Source: Bacillota bacterium
Lineage (GTDB): Bacteria > Bacillota > Clostridia > Christensenellales > SZUA-584
Direction of reading: 5' to 3'
Assembly: GCA_023428025.1 (NCBI GenBank)
Contig: JAEYZN010000041.1
Span: 1-40,306 of the forward strand
Length of the DNA stretch: 40,306 nt
Positions 30,859 through 39,457 of the stretch are shown in pieces. Under the pieces are notes generated by a model. The model was given only the letters and a program-made list of their open reading frames with translations. It searched no databases and was not told the origin of the DNA. Position 1 is the first letter of the stretch; each line of letters begins with the position of its first letter. The position numbers and the translations under genes are program-made.

Positions 30859-31692
30859 TCAGGCAACCGGTTTGCCCGCAAAATCGGTGTCGCCAAACCA
30901 CCCGGGCAGCGGAGACATATCGCCGTTCATCGCCGCCAGCGCGACGGGCAGCATCTGTTGCGCCTGCCGGACGCCCTCATCCACCATCGCCTTCATGTCC
31001 TCATATTCCGCCATGCTGAACAGGGATTCGTCCCGTTTTGACGGATACAGCAGGCTGGTGGTATCGAACTTCGCCACCTTGCCGATCAGGGCCAGGTAAA
31101 AACGCCGTATGGGGCCGATGCGCCCCAACGCTTGTTTGGCGTAACCGAACTGCCGTTGCGCCTGCCTCATATCGTCCGGGCATATGTGCAGGCCATACAG
31201 CTCATCCGCCGCCTTGGTGTACCACGCACAGATACCGGAGCCAATCTCCGCATACATGATCTCCGGCTTGATGTTATACCGCTGTGGTTCAATGTGCCAT
31301 CTTTCCACGGCGGTGTAGCTGTCCCACATGTATTCGATAGCCTGATGGTGCGCGTCGTCCTCGCCCGTCTTGCCGTACACAAACGGGTGCGCGTTCTTGT
31401 CCACCGCGTAGTGCGCCAACAAGCCCGCTGCGTATGAAACCAGCTCGTCGCGGTCCTCCCCGGCGTATTCGCGCGCGAAGCCGATCAGATGCTCCAGCAG
31501 CCTGCGCGTGTTGCCGTTGTGCATGCTGACGCCCAGGGCAAACATCGTCTTGTCCCGCCGCCACGGCTGATAGTTATGGAAAAAAAGCATGTCCGGCCCC
31601 TGGCAGCCCAGATAAAAAGCCGGTTTGTGCGGTACGCTCACGGTTTCCAGCACCCGTTCGCCCGCCATGCGGTGCGTCAGATACGCCGGCAT
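30859..31692 (-). CDS. Zinc-dependent phospholipase C-like protein
   Basis: A 277-residue protein. The ATG at 31692 is preferred to 31770 because GGGAGG precedes it and it yields the family start MPAYLTHRMAGERVLE. The motifs FYLGCQGPDMLFFHNY, ALGVSMHNG, LLAHYAVDKNAHPFVYG and HHQAIEY supply His and Asp residues typical of zinc-dependent PLPC-type domains. There is no signal peptide, so an intracellular role rather than a toxin is likely. Its start overlaps the tag stop codon by one base (TGATG), so the two are coupled. Confidence 0.85.
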   Translation of the reverse strand: MPAYLTHRMAGERVLETVSVPHKPAFYLGCQGPDMLFFHNYQPWRRDKTMFALGVSMHNGNTRRLLEHLIGFAREYAGEDRDELVSYAAGLLAHYAVDKNAHPFVYGKTGEDDAHHQAIEYMWDSYTAVERWHIEPQRYNIKPEIMYAEIGSGICAWYTKAADELYGLHICPDDMRQAQRQFGYAKQALGRIGPIRRFYLALIGKVAKFDTTSLLYPSKRDESLFSMAEYEDMKAMVDEGVRQAQQMLPVALAAMNGDMSPLPGWFGDTDFAGKPVA

Positions 31693-32195
31693 CAGTTGTC
31701 CCTCCCATACAGATCGCAGCCCGGCTCGTGCGCTTCTATCGCCCCCACGCTGCCCAAAAATGATTCGCATACCGTCAGCCCGGCAAAACGGAACCCGCGT
31801 TTCTTTAAATCCTTCTGCAGCGCCGCCGCATCGTCAAAACCATAAACGTAGTTAAGAAAGCTGCCCTCGCTGCCAAACTGATTACACAACAGCCGCGCGT
31901 TATGGATCACCGCCTCGATCTTGCGCCGGTTACGGATGATGCGCGCGTCGGCCATCAGCCTGTCCACATCGCCGTCCGACATCTCCGCCACCTTGCGGGG
32001 CTCAAACCCCCCGAACACCCCGCGGAACGCCTCGCGCTTGTGCAGCACGGTGCGCCACGAGAGTCCGGCCTGAAACATCTCCAGGCACAGCTTTTCAAAC
32101 AGCGCGGGGTCACTATGTTTTTTCCGTCCAAATTCTTCGTCGTGATATGTGCGCATCAACGCGTCGTGGCCTTCGGCCCAGCTGCATCTTTTCAT
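31692..32195 (-). CDS. tag: 3-methyladenine DNA glycosylase I
   Basis: A 167-residue base-excision repair enzyme that removes 3-methyladenine. Zinc ligands are visible: Cys4 (MKRCSWAEG), His18 (YHDEEFG) and the C-terminal EAHEPGC. The core LEMFQAGLSWRTVLHKREAF and the DARIIRNRRKIEAVIHNA helix-hairpin region match the Tag family. The ATG at 32195 has no Shine-Dalgarno sequence and is 6 nt after TAGAAT on the minus strand, so the message may be leaderless. It is divergent from the HisC-like gene. Confidence 0.93.
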   Translation of the reverse strand: MKRCSWAEGHDALMRTYHDEEFGRKKHSDPALFEKLCLEMFQAGLSWRTVLHKREAFRGVFGGFEPRKVAEMSDGDVDRLMADARIIRNRRKIEAVIHNARLLCNQFGSEGSFLNYVYGFDDAAALQKDLKKRGFRFAGLTVCESFLGSVGAIEAHEPGCDLYGRDN

Positions 32196-32201
32196 ATCCG
32201 T

Positions 32202-32257
32202 ATTCTATCACACGTGCTGAGAAATGTGTTAAGTTTTGCATCGGCTTGTGTTATGAT
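32202..32257. promoter_or_regulatory. Overlapping divergent promoters of tag and the HisC-like gene
   Basis: Minus strand (tag): -10 TAGAAT at 32202-32207, weak -35 in 32225-32232. Plus strand (hisC-like): -35 TTAAGT (32229-32234), 17-nt spacer, -10 TATGAT (32252-32257). The two -35 zones overlap, so the promoters may interfere with each other. Confidence 0.45.
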
Positions 32258-32282
32258 AAGGAAAAACGCATCGGAGGCTCCT

Positions 32283-33344
32283 GTGCAAAGCTACCTGAGC
32301 AAAAAAGCCCGCGGCATCACCCCGTATACGGCGGGAGAGCAGCCGCAGGGCGGCGGCATCATCAAGCTTAACACCAACGAAAACCCATATCCGCCCTCGC
32401 CCGCCACGCTGGACGCGCTGGAGCGTTTCGACGGCGCGCGGCTGCGCCTGTATCCCCGGCCGGACGGCGGCCCGCTTCGCGCCGCGGCAGCGCAGTTGTT
32501 CGGCCTGCCCGAATCGCACGTGTTCTGCGGCAACGGCTCGGACGAGGTGCTGGGGCTTGCTTTCGATGCGTTTTTCGACGACGACATCCTGTTTCCGGAC
32601 ATCACGTACAGCTTCTATCCCGTGTGGGCGGCTTACTACGGCATCCGCTATGCCACCGTGCCGCTGAGAGACGATTTTACCGTCCCCGCGGACAAAATGG
32701 TGAGCAAAGGCGGCGTGGTGCTGGCCAATCCCAACGCGCCCACCGGCATCGCGCTCTCCCTGGCCAAAATTGAGCGCATACTGCAGAACAACACAGACAA
32801 CGTGGTGATCATCGACGAGGCGTATTCGGCGTTCGGCACGCCCAGCGCCGCCGCGCTGGTGAAGAGTTACCCCAACCTGCTCGTCGTGATGACGCTGTCC
32901 AAGTCTCACGCGCTCGCCGGTCTGCGCGTGGGGATCGCGCTCGGGCAGCCGCACCTCATCGACGGCCTCACGCGCATCAAGGACAGCTTCAACTCGTATC
33001 CGGTGGATATGCTGGCGCAGCATGTGGGCGGCGCGGCCCTGCTGGATACCGACTATTATGCTGCCATTTCCCGGAAAATCGTCGCCACGCGCGAGCGGAC
33101 CAGCCGCGAGCTGGCGGCTCTGGGCTTCACTGTGCTGCCGTCCACCGCCAACTTTCTGTTCGCCTCCGGGCCCGGCGGCAGCGCCGCGCAACTCAAGGCC
33201 CATCTGGAGAAAAACCGCATCTACGTGCGCCACTTCAACCTGCCGCGCATCAGCGAATATTTGCGTATCACCATCGGCACCGACGATCAGATGGACGCCC
33301 TGCTCCGCTGCGTCCGCGAATTCAGGCCGCAAACGGACCGATAA
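32283..33344 (+). CDS. hisC: Histidinol-phosphate aminotransferase-like PLP enzyme
   Basis: A 353-residue fold-type-I aminotransferase with a GTG start 5 nt after GGAGG. KLNTNENPYPPSP is the HisC N-terminal signature. CGNGSDEVLGL binds PLP, DEAY (178-181) pairs with the cofactor pyridine, and Lys207 in MTLSKSHALAGLRVG forms the Schiff base. RISEYLRITIG holds the carboxylate-binding arginine. It catalyses transamination of imidazole-acetol phosphate in histidine synthesis. No other his genes are nearby, so related substrates (aromatic amino acids) are possible. Confidence 0.85.
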   Translation: MQSYLSKKARGITPYTAGEQPQGGGIIKLNTNENPYPPSPATLDALERFDGARLRLYPRPDGGPLRAAAAQLFGLPESHVFCGNGSDEVLGLAFDAFFDDDILFPDITYSFYPVWAAYYGIRYATVPLRDDFTVPADKMVSKGGVVLANPNAPTGIALSLAKIERILQNNTDNVVIIDEAYSAFGTPSAAALVKSYPNLLVVMTLSKSHALAGLRVGIALGQPHLIDGLTRIKDSFNSYPVDMLAQHVGGAALLDTDYYAAISRKIVATRERTSRELAALGFTVLPSTANFLFASGPGGSAAQLKAHLEKNRIYVRHFNLPRISEYLRITIGTDDQMDALLRCVREFRPQTDR

Positions 33345-33410
33345 GTCACAAGAACGTCGCCCTTAAACTCTGTCCAAAAGGCTGTCTCCTTAAAAATCCA
33401 TGATTTCAGG

Positions 33411-33440
33411 CATCAAAAAAGAGCGGATATCTCACCGCTC
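33411..33440 (-). terminator. Terminator of the rpsF-ssb-rpsR operon
   Basis: GAGCGG / CCGCTC stem (33421-33426, 33435-33440) with an 8-nt loop, followed on the minus strand by TTTTTTGATG. Confidence 0.8.
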
Positions 33441-33455
33441 CTTCTGTTATATGTC

Positions 33456-33710
33456 TTAGTCCTGTGAATACGGCAGCAAAGCCATCATGCGGGCACGCTT
33501 GATCGCCATCGCGAGGTGGCGCTGGTGCTTTGCGCAAACGCCGGACGTCCGCCGCGGCTGTATTTTGCCGCGCTCCGTCAGGAAACGCTTCAGCTTCATC
33601 GTATCCTTATAATCGATGCTCTTCGATTTATCCGCACAGAAAGCACATATCTTGCGTCTGGGCTTGCCGCGGCGCATTTTTCTTTGCTGCCTATCATCGT
33701 TGTTCATCAT
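33456..33710 (-). CDS. rpsR: 30S ribosomal protein S18
   Basis: An 84-residue S18 that pairs with S6 on the 30S platform. The core IDYKDTMKLKRFLTERGKIQ then PRRTSGVCAKHQRHLAMAIK is diagnostic. KICAFCADK near residue 22 and the later Cys suggest a zinc-capable form. A GGAGG lies 7 nt before the ATG at 33710. It is the last gene of the rpsF-ssb-rpsR operon, conserved across Firmicutes. Confidence 0.96.
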   Translation of the reverse strand: MMNNDDRQQRKMRRGKPRRKICAFCADKSKSIDYKDTMKLKRFLTERGKIQPRRTSGVCAKHQRHLAMAIKRARMMALLPYSQD

Positions 33711-33731
33711 AAGCCTTCCTCCATTCTAAAC

Positions 33732-34157
33732 TCAAAACGGCATCTGTTCATCGTCCAGAGGCTCAAAATCATCCGGCTCGTCCCCAAAGAGACCGGCGTC
33801 ATCCGGCGGCGGCGGCACGTCGTGCGTACGCGGGCCTGAACCGCCCTCTCCCTTGGGAGACAGGAACTCCACGTCATCGGCGATGATCTCGGTGACATAG
33901 CGTCTCTCACCGTTTTGTGCATCGTAGCTTCTCACCTGTATACGCCCCGACACGCCCACCTTGCGGCCTTTTCCCAGGAACTTGGCGCAGTTTTCCGCAA
34001 GCGCCCGCCAGGTGACGACGGGGATGTAGTCCACTTCCTTTTTATCGCCAAAGCCTCTGTTAACCGCCACTGTGAAGCTGCACACCGACACGCCCTGCGG
34101 CGTGGTGCGAAGCTCCGGGTCCTTTGTCAAATTTCCGATGATAATGGCTCTGTTCAT
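33732..34157 (-). CDS. ssb: Single-stranded DNA-binding protein
   Basis: A 141-residue SSB. The OB-fold N-terminus MNRAIIIGNLTKDPELRTTP and VNRGFGDKKEVDYIPVVTWR are standard. An acidic Gly/Pro linker leads to the C-terminal tip DDEQMPF, which docks replication and repair partners. It covers ssDNA in replication, recombination and repair. It sits between rpsF and rpsR as usual. Confidence 0.96.
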   Translation of the reverse strand: MNRAIIIGNLTKDPELRTTPQGVSVCSFTVAVNRGFGDKKEVDYIPVVTWRALAENCAKFLGKGRKVGVSGRIQVRSYDAQNGERRYVTEIIADDVEFLSPKGEGGSGPRTHDVPPPPDDAGLFGDEPDDFEPLDDEQMPF

Positions 34158-34172
34158 AATTCAAACCTGCCT

Positions 34173-34454
34173 TTACAGTCTGATTACGTTGAATCTCAAT
34201 ACACTATCGCTGATCTTGTAATTACGCTCAAGCTCTGCAGGAACCTCTGACGGCGCTTCGAACGTCATCAGCACATAGTATCCTTCCTTGATGTAGTTGA
34301 TCTCATAAGCCAGCTTCCTCTGGCCCCATTCGTCAACCTTCTCAAGCTTGCCGCCGTTTTCCTTTACAAGATTAGAGAATTTTTCAACAAGTGCTTTTCT
34401 CGCTTCTTCTTCCATGTCCGGCTTCAAGATGTACATGCTTTCGTACTGATTCAT
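34173..34454 (-). CDS. rpsF: 30S ribosomal protein S6
   Basis: A 93-residue S6: MNQYESMYILKPDMEEEARK at the start and WGQRKLAYEINYIKEGYYVL in the middle are diagnostic. GGGAGG precedes the ATG. S6 and S18 bind as a dimer to 16S rRNA and can bind the rpsF leader to control the operon. Confidence 0.96.
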   Translation of the reverse strand: MNQYESMYILKPDMEEEARKALVEKFSNLVKENGGKLEKVDEWGQRKLAYEINYIKEGYYVLMTFEAPSEVPAELERNYKISDSVLRFNVIRL

Positions 34455-34617
34455 AATTTACCTCCCTTTTGGACTCTCCGCTCCAACAACACCCAAAAGA
34501 CGCAAAAAGAGCGCTTTTCCGGCATTTTTGCTGCGGATGTGGCCCTGCGTCAAAATGCGCAGAGCAAGAAAGACGCTACATCGTAAGATTATACCACCGA
34601 CATATGTTTTTTGACAA
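34455..34617 (-). promoter_or_regulatory. Promoter and possible S6:S18 leader of rpsF
   Basis: Minus-strand promoter: -35 TTGTCA (34612-34617), 18-nt spacer, perfect -10 TATAAT (34588-34593). The ~125-nt leader contains CCG motifs (ATCCGC, TGCCGG) of the kind S6:S18 binds in known leaders. I could not fold the structure with confidence. The remaining stretch up to 34819 is AT-rich and holds only a TATAAT on the plus strand before the DUF1638 gene. Confidence 0.5.
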
Positions 34618-34819
34618 CTCCAAATTTGGGCGCGGCGAAATATATTTATCATAGTTAATAGTGGTGTGCTTTTATTTATATATCAGAAATCAAACAAATG
34701 CAAAATCATCGCTTTAAAAAGCGAATACATCCCACAGTCCAAAAATCGCAAAATATCACTAAACCGCCCTGTGAGCCTTATGATATAATCATGTCGTACC
34801 CCCCGTCTCGAGGTGACAT

Positions 34820-35572
34820 ATGAGATATAAAGTTCTGGCATGCAAGGCGCTGTTCCGCGAACTCAGCCTGCTCGCGTCCAAAACGCAGACAGTGCTGGAT
34901 ATCACCTACATGCGCCAGGGCCTGCACGATACGCCCGACATTCTTCGCCGCACGCTACAGGAGGAGATCGACAAGATCGGCAGCGACGCGGACATGCACA
35001 CCAACGAGCAGAAAAATGGCCGTGTGTTCGACGCGATACTGCTGGGATACGGCCTTTGCTCCAACGGCGTCGCCGGGCTCTCGTCCAAAAAGCACACGCT
35101 GGTGGTGCCCCGCTCCGACGACTGCATCGGCCTTTTTCTGGGGTCATACGCCAAGTATAAAAGCTATTTCGACGCGCACCCCGGCACCTACTGGTACAAC
35201 GCGTCGTGGATCGAAAACGCCTGGACGCCCTCCGAAATATCCCGCCAGCGAAAGCTCGAAGAATACACCGAGCTCTACGGCGAGGACAACGCGCTGTATC
35301 TCGTGGATGTGGAGACCACCACCAAGAATTACAGCAATGCGGCTTACGTCCACTGGGATGAGCTGCCCTTCCCCGCCTGCGAGCAGTACACGCGGGACGC
35401 CGCCGTTTACTTCGGCTGGCAGTTCGACAAGGTGCCGGGCAGCAGCGGCTGGCTGCGCGATTTTGTCGAAGGCCGTCACGACAGCCGTTTTGCCATCGCC
35501 CGCCCCGGCGAAAAACTGGCGGCGGACTATACGGGACAGATCATCACGTCCTGCCCCATGGAGGAAAAATGA
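34820..35572 (+). CDS. DUF1638 family protein
   Basis: A 250-residue soluble protein with GAGGTGAC before the ATG. YKVLACKALFRELSLLASK at the start, FDAILLGYGLCSNGVAGLSS and TLVVPRSDDCIGLFLGSYAKY are DUF1638 signatures. Conserved Cys residues (Cys8, the LCSNG Cys and the DDC Cys) could bind a metal or cofactor. The family often occurs with corrinoid or methyltransferase genes in anaerobes; its biochemistry is undefined. It overlaps the RACE ATPase gene by 4 nt (ATGA), which implies a joint function. Confidence 0.82.
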   Translation: MRYKVLACKALFRELSLLASKTQTVLDITYMRQGLHDTPDILRRTLQEEIDKIGSDADMHTNEQKNGRVFDAILLGYGLCSNGVAGLSSKKHTLVVPRSDDCIGLFLGSYAKYKSYFDAHPGTYWYNASWIENAWTPSEISRQRKLEEYTELYGEDNALYLVDVETTTKNYSNAAYVHWDELPFPACEQYTRDAAVYFGWQFDKVPGSSGWLRDFVEGRHDSRFAIARPGEKLAADYTGQIITSCPMEEK

Positions 35573-36924
35573 GCGAGCATCAAGTCTGCACCGGCGCGTG
35601 CCTGACCGGCAGGTGCCCATTCCCCGAATGCATCAAATACAGGCAGGACGGCGCGCACCGCGCGCTTAAAGTGGATATGTCGATACTGACGGACGGGCGG
35701 CTCCCCAAAATTCCCACAGGCCGTCCGGGCTACGGCATCGCGGTCGACATCGGCACCACCACGCTCGCGCTGTATCTGTACGACCTTGCGCCCGGCGAAT
35801 GCGTCGCCGTGTCCAGCGCGCTCAACCCGCAGACGTCGTTCGGTCTGGACGTCATCTCGCGCATCAAATACTGCCGCGACAACGCCAATGGCCTGCCGGA
35901 GCTGCAAACCGCCATTCGCGGCGGGCTCAACGCGCAGGTCGAAAAGCTGTGCGCCGCACACGGCATCAGCACTGCCGATATCTCCGCGCTGTCCGTCACC
36001 GGCAACACCACGATGCTGCACCTGCTGGTGGGTGCGGACCCTTCGCCTATGGGCGAATTCCCCTTCACCGTGCCGGATTATTTCGGCCGCAAGGTCAGCG
36101 CCGCGTCGCTCGGCCTCGCCTGCGGCGGCGATGTCTATCTCGAGCGGTGCATGGCCGCGTTCGTCGGCGGAGACATCACCTCGGCCATCCTCTCTTGCGG
36201 CATGCTGGGGGACGACGTATCGCTGCTGCTGGATATCGGCACCAACGGCGAAGTCGCACTCAGCGCACATGGAAAGCTGTTCGTGGCCTCCACCGCAGCG
36301 GGCCCCGCGTTTGAGGGCGCGGAGCTGTCATGCGGCATGGCGGCCGTAGCCGGTGCGGCCGGCAGCGTATGGGTGCAAAGCGGCGAGATACAGCTCTCCG
36401 TGATCGGCGGCGGCACGCCCCAAGGCCTTTGCGGCTCGGGCGTCATCGACGCGCTCGCGCTGATGCGTTCCTCCGGCGCAATGGACGAAACAGGCCGCAT
36501 CGAGGACGGCCCGCACATGGTCGACATCGACGGCGCGCCCGCTTTCGTCGTGGCGGACGGCATTGCCGTCACCCAGCGGGATGTGCGCCGCATCCAAACC
36601 GCCAAGTCCGCCATCGCGGCGGGCGTTCTCGCGCTGGTCCACCGCGCCGGGCTTCAGCCGGAGGATATCCGGCAGGTCTATCTCGCCGGCGGTTTCGGCA
36701 ACCACATGAACCCGCAAAGCGCCATGGATATCGGCCTGCTCCCCGCCATATTCCGGGATATCATTAAAAATATTGGCAACGCGGCGGGCGCGGGTGCAGG
36801 AATGACGCTCCTTTCCGACGAATATGTCAAAGAGTGCGCGCGAATTGCCAGTTTGGCGGAGCATGTCGAGCTGGGTACGGACGCGTATTTTATGGACAAA
36901 TACATCGACTGCATGATGTTCTAG
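35569..36924 (+). CDS. RACE-type ATPase (reductive activator of corrinoid enzymes), ASKHA fold
   Basis: A 451-residue protein matching the C-terminal ATPase part of RamA/RACE proteins. GIAVDIGTTTLALYLYD is the phosphate-1 loop of the ASKHA fold. ALSVTGNTTMLHLLVG, LLLDIGTNGEVAL, CGSGVIDALALM and YLAGGFGNHMN are RACE signatures. Full RACE proteins start with a ferredoxin domain. Here that is replaced by a short N-terminus with Cys7, Cys11, Cys16 and Cys21, which could hold an Fe-S cluster. Such proteins return inactive Co(II) corrinoids to Co(I) using ATP. No corrinoid protein or methyltransferase partner is in the window apart from the DUF1638 gene. Confidence 0.85.
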   Translation: MSEHQVCTGACLTGRCPFPECIKYRQDGAHRALKVDMSILTDGRLPKIPTGRPGYGIAVDIGTTTLALYLYDLAPGECVAVSSALNPQTSFGLDVISRIKYCRDNANGLPELQTAIRGGLNAQVEKLCAAHGISTADISALSVTGNTTMLHLLVGADPSPMGEFPFTVPDYFGRKVSAASLGLACGGDVYLERCMAAFVGGDITSAILSCGMLGDDVSLLLDIGTNGEVALSAHGKLFVASTAAGPAFEGAELSCGMAAVAGAAGSVWVQSGEIQLSVIGGGTPQGLCGSGVIDALALMRSSGAMDETGRIEDGPHMVDIDGAPAFVVADGIAVTQRDVRRIQTAKSAIAAGVLALVHRAGLQPEDIRQVYLAGGFGNHMNPQSAMDIGLLPAIFRDIIKNIGNAAGAGAGMTLLSDEYVKECARIASLAEHVELGTDAYFMDKYIDCMMF

Positions 36925-36932
36925 GAGGGGCG

Positions 36933-37649
36933 ATGAATCAGAAAAAGCTTTTTGGCACCATCGGCATCGCGGGCGCCGCTTTGCTGTTGGTCGCCGTCGT
37001 GGTTTCCACCATCACATTTGAAAAAGGTGCGTTCTCACCGCTCAGCGGTTTTTACAGCGAGCTTGGTCAATATCCCGAAGGTTATCTCACGGCGTCATCC
37101 TCACTCGTCTATAATGTGGGCCTGGCCGTGTTCGGGCTTGCCCTTTGCGCCTTCATGGTGTTCTGGGGCATCCGGCAGAATTCCTGGGCATTCGGCACTG
37201 TCAGCTTCTTCGGCCTGTTTACCGGCGTGCTGGCCGTGGCGCAGGCTGTGTTCTCGCTGGACTTCGCCCGCTACCATTACATCGCATCGGCCGCCTTTTC
37301 CGCAGCCATATTCGCGTTTGCCGCATCGTACATCATCGTGTCTCTGGCCGTGGGCCAAAGCCGCAATACAGCGGCCATCCTGGTTGCCTTTTTTGCCGCG
37401 GCCTGCGGCGCCGTGTTCGCGGGCTACATCATCACCGGCGGCATGACGCGGGTGTTTGTCGACGACGCATCGCAGGTAGGCCGGCTGTTCCTCATGCCGT
37501 TCGCCGTTGTCGGCTGGCTGTCGCTGCTGCTTGTCATGGCGCTGCTGGTGCTGCTCAGCGTGGAAACACTTCAGGACCGTCAGACGGCCCGCATCGCGAG
37601 CCTCGCCGAAAAAATACGCCGCAACAGCACCCGCGAGATCGAGCTTTAG
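36933..37649 (+). CDS. Six-helix membrane protein, DUF998-like
   Basis: A 238-residue protein with GGAGGGG before its ATG, 8 nt after the RACE gene. Six hydrophobic helices are visible, from LFGTIGIAGAALLLVAVVVS to FLMPFAVVGWLSLLLVMALL. The layout, with SPLSGFYSELGQYP after helix 1, is like DUF998 membrane proteins. There is no known function. The last 30 residues are a charged cytoplasmic tail. Operon membership with DUF1638-RACE follows from spacing. Confidence 0.75.
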   Translation: MNQKKLFGTIGIAGAALLLVAVVVSTITFEKGAFSPLSGFYSELGQYPEGYLTASSSLVYNVGLAVFGLALCAFMVFWGIRQNSWAFGTVSFFGLFTGVLAVAQAVFSLDFARYHYIASAAFSAAIFAFAASYIIVSLAVGQSRNTAAILVAFFAAACGAVFAGYIITGGMTRVFVDDASQVGRLFLMPFAVVGWLSLLLVMALLVLLSVETLQDRQTARIASLAEKIRRNSTREIEL

Positions 37650-37672
37650 AAATACAAACCGTTTGAACCTAT

Positions 37673-37704
37673 CAGCCCTAGGCCGTCGTTCAGGGCTGTT
37701 TCTT
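37673..37704 (+). terminator. Terminator of the DUF1638-RACE operon
   Basis: CAGCCCT (37673-37679) pairs with AGGGCTG (37692-37698), loop 12 nt, then TTTCTTTT. Confidence 0.7.
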
Positions 37705-37714
37705 TTCCCCGCGG

Positions 37715-37743
37715 TTGCGCCCCGGCATTCCATCGGGTATCAT
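37715..37743 (+). promoter_or_regulatory. Promoter giving a probable leaderless radical SAM mRNA
   Basis: -35 TTGCGC (37715-37720), 17-nt spacer, -10 TATCAT (37738-37743), then 6 nt to the ATG at 37750. No Shine-Dalgarno sequence is present. Confidence 0.5.
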
Positions 37744-37749
37744 GTTCCC

Positions 37750-39447
37750 ATGAAAACCATCCTGCTCTGTGCCATCAATGCCCGGTACTCGCACAGCAGC
37801 CTCGCGCTGCTTTACTTGCGGCAAGCCGCCGCCGGCCTGCCCGTGAGTATTTCGGAGTACAACATCAACGACGACCCCGCGCAGACCATCGAATCCATCG
37901 CCACTGCCGCGCCGGGCGCCGTGGGGTTCTCGTGCTACATCTGGAATATCGGCCACGTGCTCAAGGTCGCGTCCGCCGTCAAAAAGCTGCTGCCCAGGTG
38001 CACCGTCCTGCTGGGCGGCCCCGAGGTGTCGTTCGACCCGCGGGAGCTGATGCAAACGCACCGCTTCATCGATATCATCATCCGCGGACCGGGCGAAGCG
38101 CCATTCGCGCGTTTCGCCGCCGCTTTCTGCCGCGGAGAGGGCATCGATGCCATCCCCTCCGCCTGTATCCGGACAGAGAACGGCCTTGTCGAAACCCCCG
38201 TCGCCGCACCGCTGCCGCTCACGGACATCCCCTTCGTCTACGGTGATCTCAGCCCGTACGCGCACAAAATTCTCTATTACGAGACCAGCCGCGGCTGCCC
38301 GTTCCGCTGCGCCTACTGTCTGTCCGCCGAAACCGGCATGGATTTTCTCCCCACCGGCCGGGCCGTCAGCGAGCTGGAATACTTCCTGAAACAGGGCGTC
38401 CGCCAGGTGAAGCTGGTGGACCGCACGTTCAATTATCCCGACAGCCGCGCCCGCGAGATCTTCTCTGCGCTTATCGTATTGGCATCGCGCTACCCGGAGA
38501 GCCGCACCAACTTCCATTTCGAGATATCCGCCGATCTGCTCAGCGAGGAGACCTTGTCGGTTCTCGCCACGGCCCCCTCCGGCCTTTTTCAGTTCGAGGT
38601 GGGCATCCAATCCACCAACGATGATACCTTGAAAGCCGTGCGTCGTGGCCACAACACCCGGCAGCTGCTGCACAAAGCCGCCCGGCTGTGCGCCATGAAA
38701 AACCTGTGCGTGCATGTGGACCTCATCGCCGGGCTGCCCTGCGAGACGGTGGCCACGTTCGCCGCCTCCTTCAACGACGCTTACCGGCTGGGCGCACACC
38801 GGCTGCAGCTCGGCTTTTTGAAGCTGCTCAAAGGTTCGCCGCTGCGCGCGCGGGCCGGTCAATACGGCATCGTTTATGCCGACGAAGCGCCCTACGAAGT
38901 GCTCAAAACGAATACCATGTCCTATACCGTGCTGCGCCGCCTGCACCGCATCGAAGCGCTGGTGGATACGTTATTAAACGACCGCGCCGCCTTCCGCACG
39001 CTGGCGCTGCTCACCGGGCTGCTGCCGCCGTACAACGTGTTCCATCGCTTCACCGAACAGCTTGAGCGGCAGGGCTTCTTTGCACGCCCGCAAAAAACAG
39101 CCGTCCTATTCGAGCAGCTTTACGCGTTCGCGTCCGCTTTGCCGGGTATAAACGAAACGCTGCTGCGCGAAGCGCTCGCGTTCGACTGGCTTTGCCGCCA
39201 AAACGGCGACTGCCCTACATCCTTCGCGCTCCCGGTCACGGACGAGGCCAAAGCCTGGTCACGCCGCTTCTTTGCCAACACGGACGCCGTCTCGCGTTAC
39301 CTGCCGGATACCGGCCTCGCCCCCCGCCAGCTGGAACGCCGCTGCCGCGTCTTCTTTTTCCGAAGCCTTTTCGGCAGACCGGCATATGTGCTCTTCGACC
39401 ACGGCAAAAAGCCGGACGACCCCGGTTTCTGGCAGCTTATCGGCTGA
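37750..39447 (+). CDS. B12-binding-domain radical SAM protein (DUF4080 type)
   Basis: A 565-residue protein. The N-terminal ~140 residues resemble a cobalamin-binding fold (ILLCAINARYSHSSLALLYL, GFSCYIWNIGHVLKVASAVK, LLGGPEVSFDP). The radical SAM core follows with the cluster motif Cys183-x3-Cys187-x2-Cys190 in SRGCPFRCAYCLS. The segment FQFEVGIQSTNDDTLKAVRR is typical of the barrel. The C-terminal ~190 residues form a DUF4080-like domain. Members act on unknown substrates. The ATG at 37750 is the only sensible start: it lies 6 nt after a -10-like box and lacks a ribosome-binding site. Confidence 0.87.
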   Translation: MKTILLCAINARYSHSSLALLYLRQAAAGLPVSISEYNINDDPAQTIESIATAAPGAVGFSCYIWNIGHVLKVASAVKKLLPRCTVLLGGPEVSFDPRELMQTHRFIDIIIRGPGEAPFARFAAAFCRGEGIDAIPSACIRTENGLVETPVAAPLPLTDIPFVYGDLSPYAHKILYYETSRGCPFRCAYCLSAETGMDFLPTGRAVSELEYFLKQGVRQVKLVDRTFNYPDSRAREIFSALIVLASRYPESRTNFHFEISADLLSEETLSVLATAPSGLFQFEVGIQSTNDDTLKAVRRGHNTRQLLHKAARLCAMKNLCVHVDLIAGLPCETVATFAASFNDAYRLGAHRLQLGFLKLLKGSPLRARAGQYGIVYADEAPYEVLKTNTMSYTVLRRLHRIEALVDTLLNDRAAFRTLALLTGLLPPYNVFHRFTEQLERQGFFARPQKTAVLFEQLYAFASALPGINETLLREALAFDWLCRQNGDCPTSFALPVTDEAKAWSRRFFANTDAVSRYLPDTGLAPRQLERRCRVFFFRSLFGRPAYVLFDHGKKPDDPGFWQLIG

Positions 39448-39457
39448 ATAAAAGAAA

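Noticed and set aside
32229..33332. 367-codon open frame on the minus strand
   Set aside because: Antisense to the HisC-like aminotransferase with its Lys207 and DEAY motifs.
37690..38946. 418-codon open frame on the minus strand
   Set aside because: Antisense to the radical SAM gene, whose CxxxCxxC and barrel motifs are intact.
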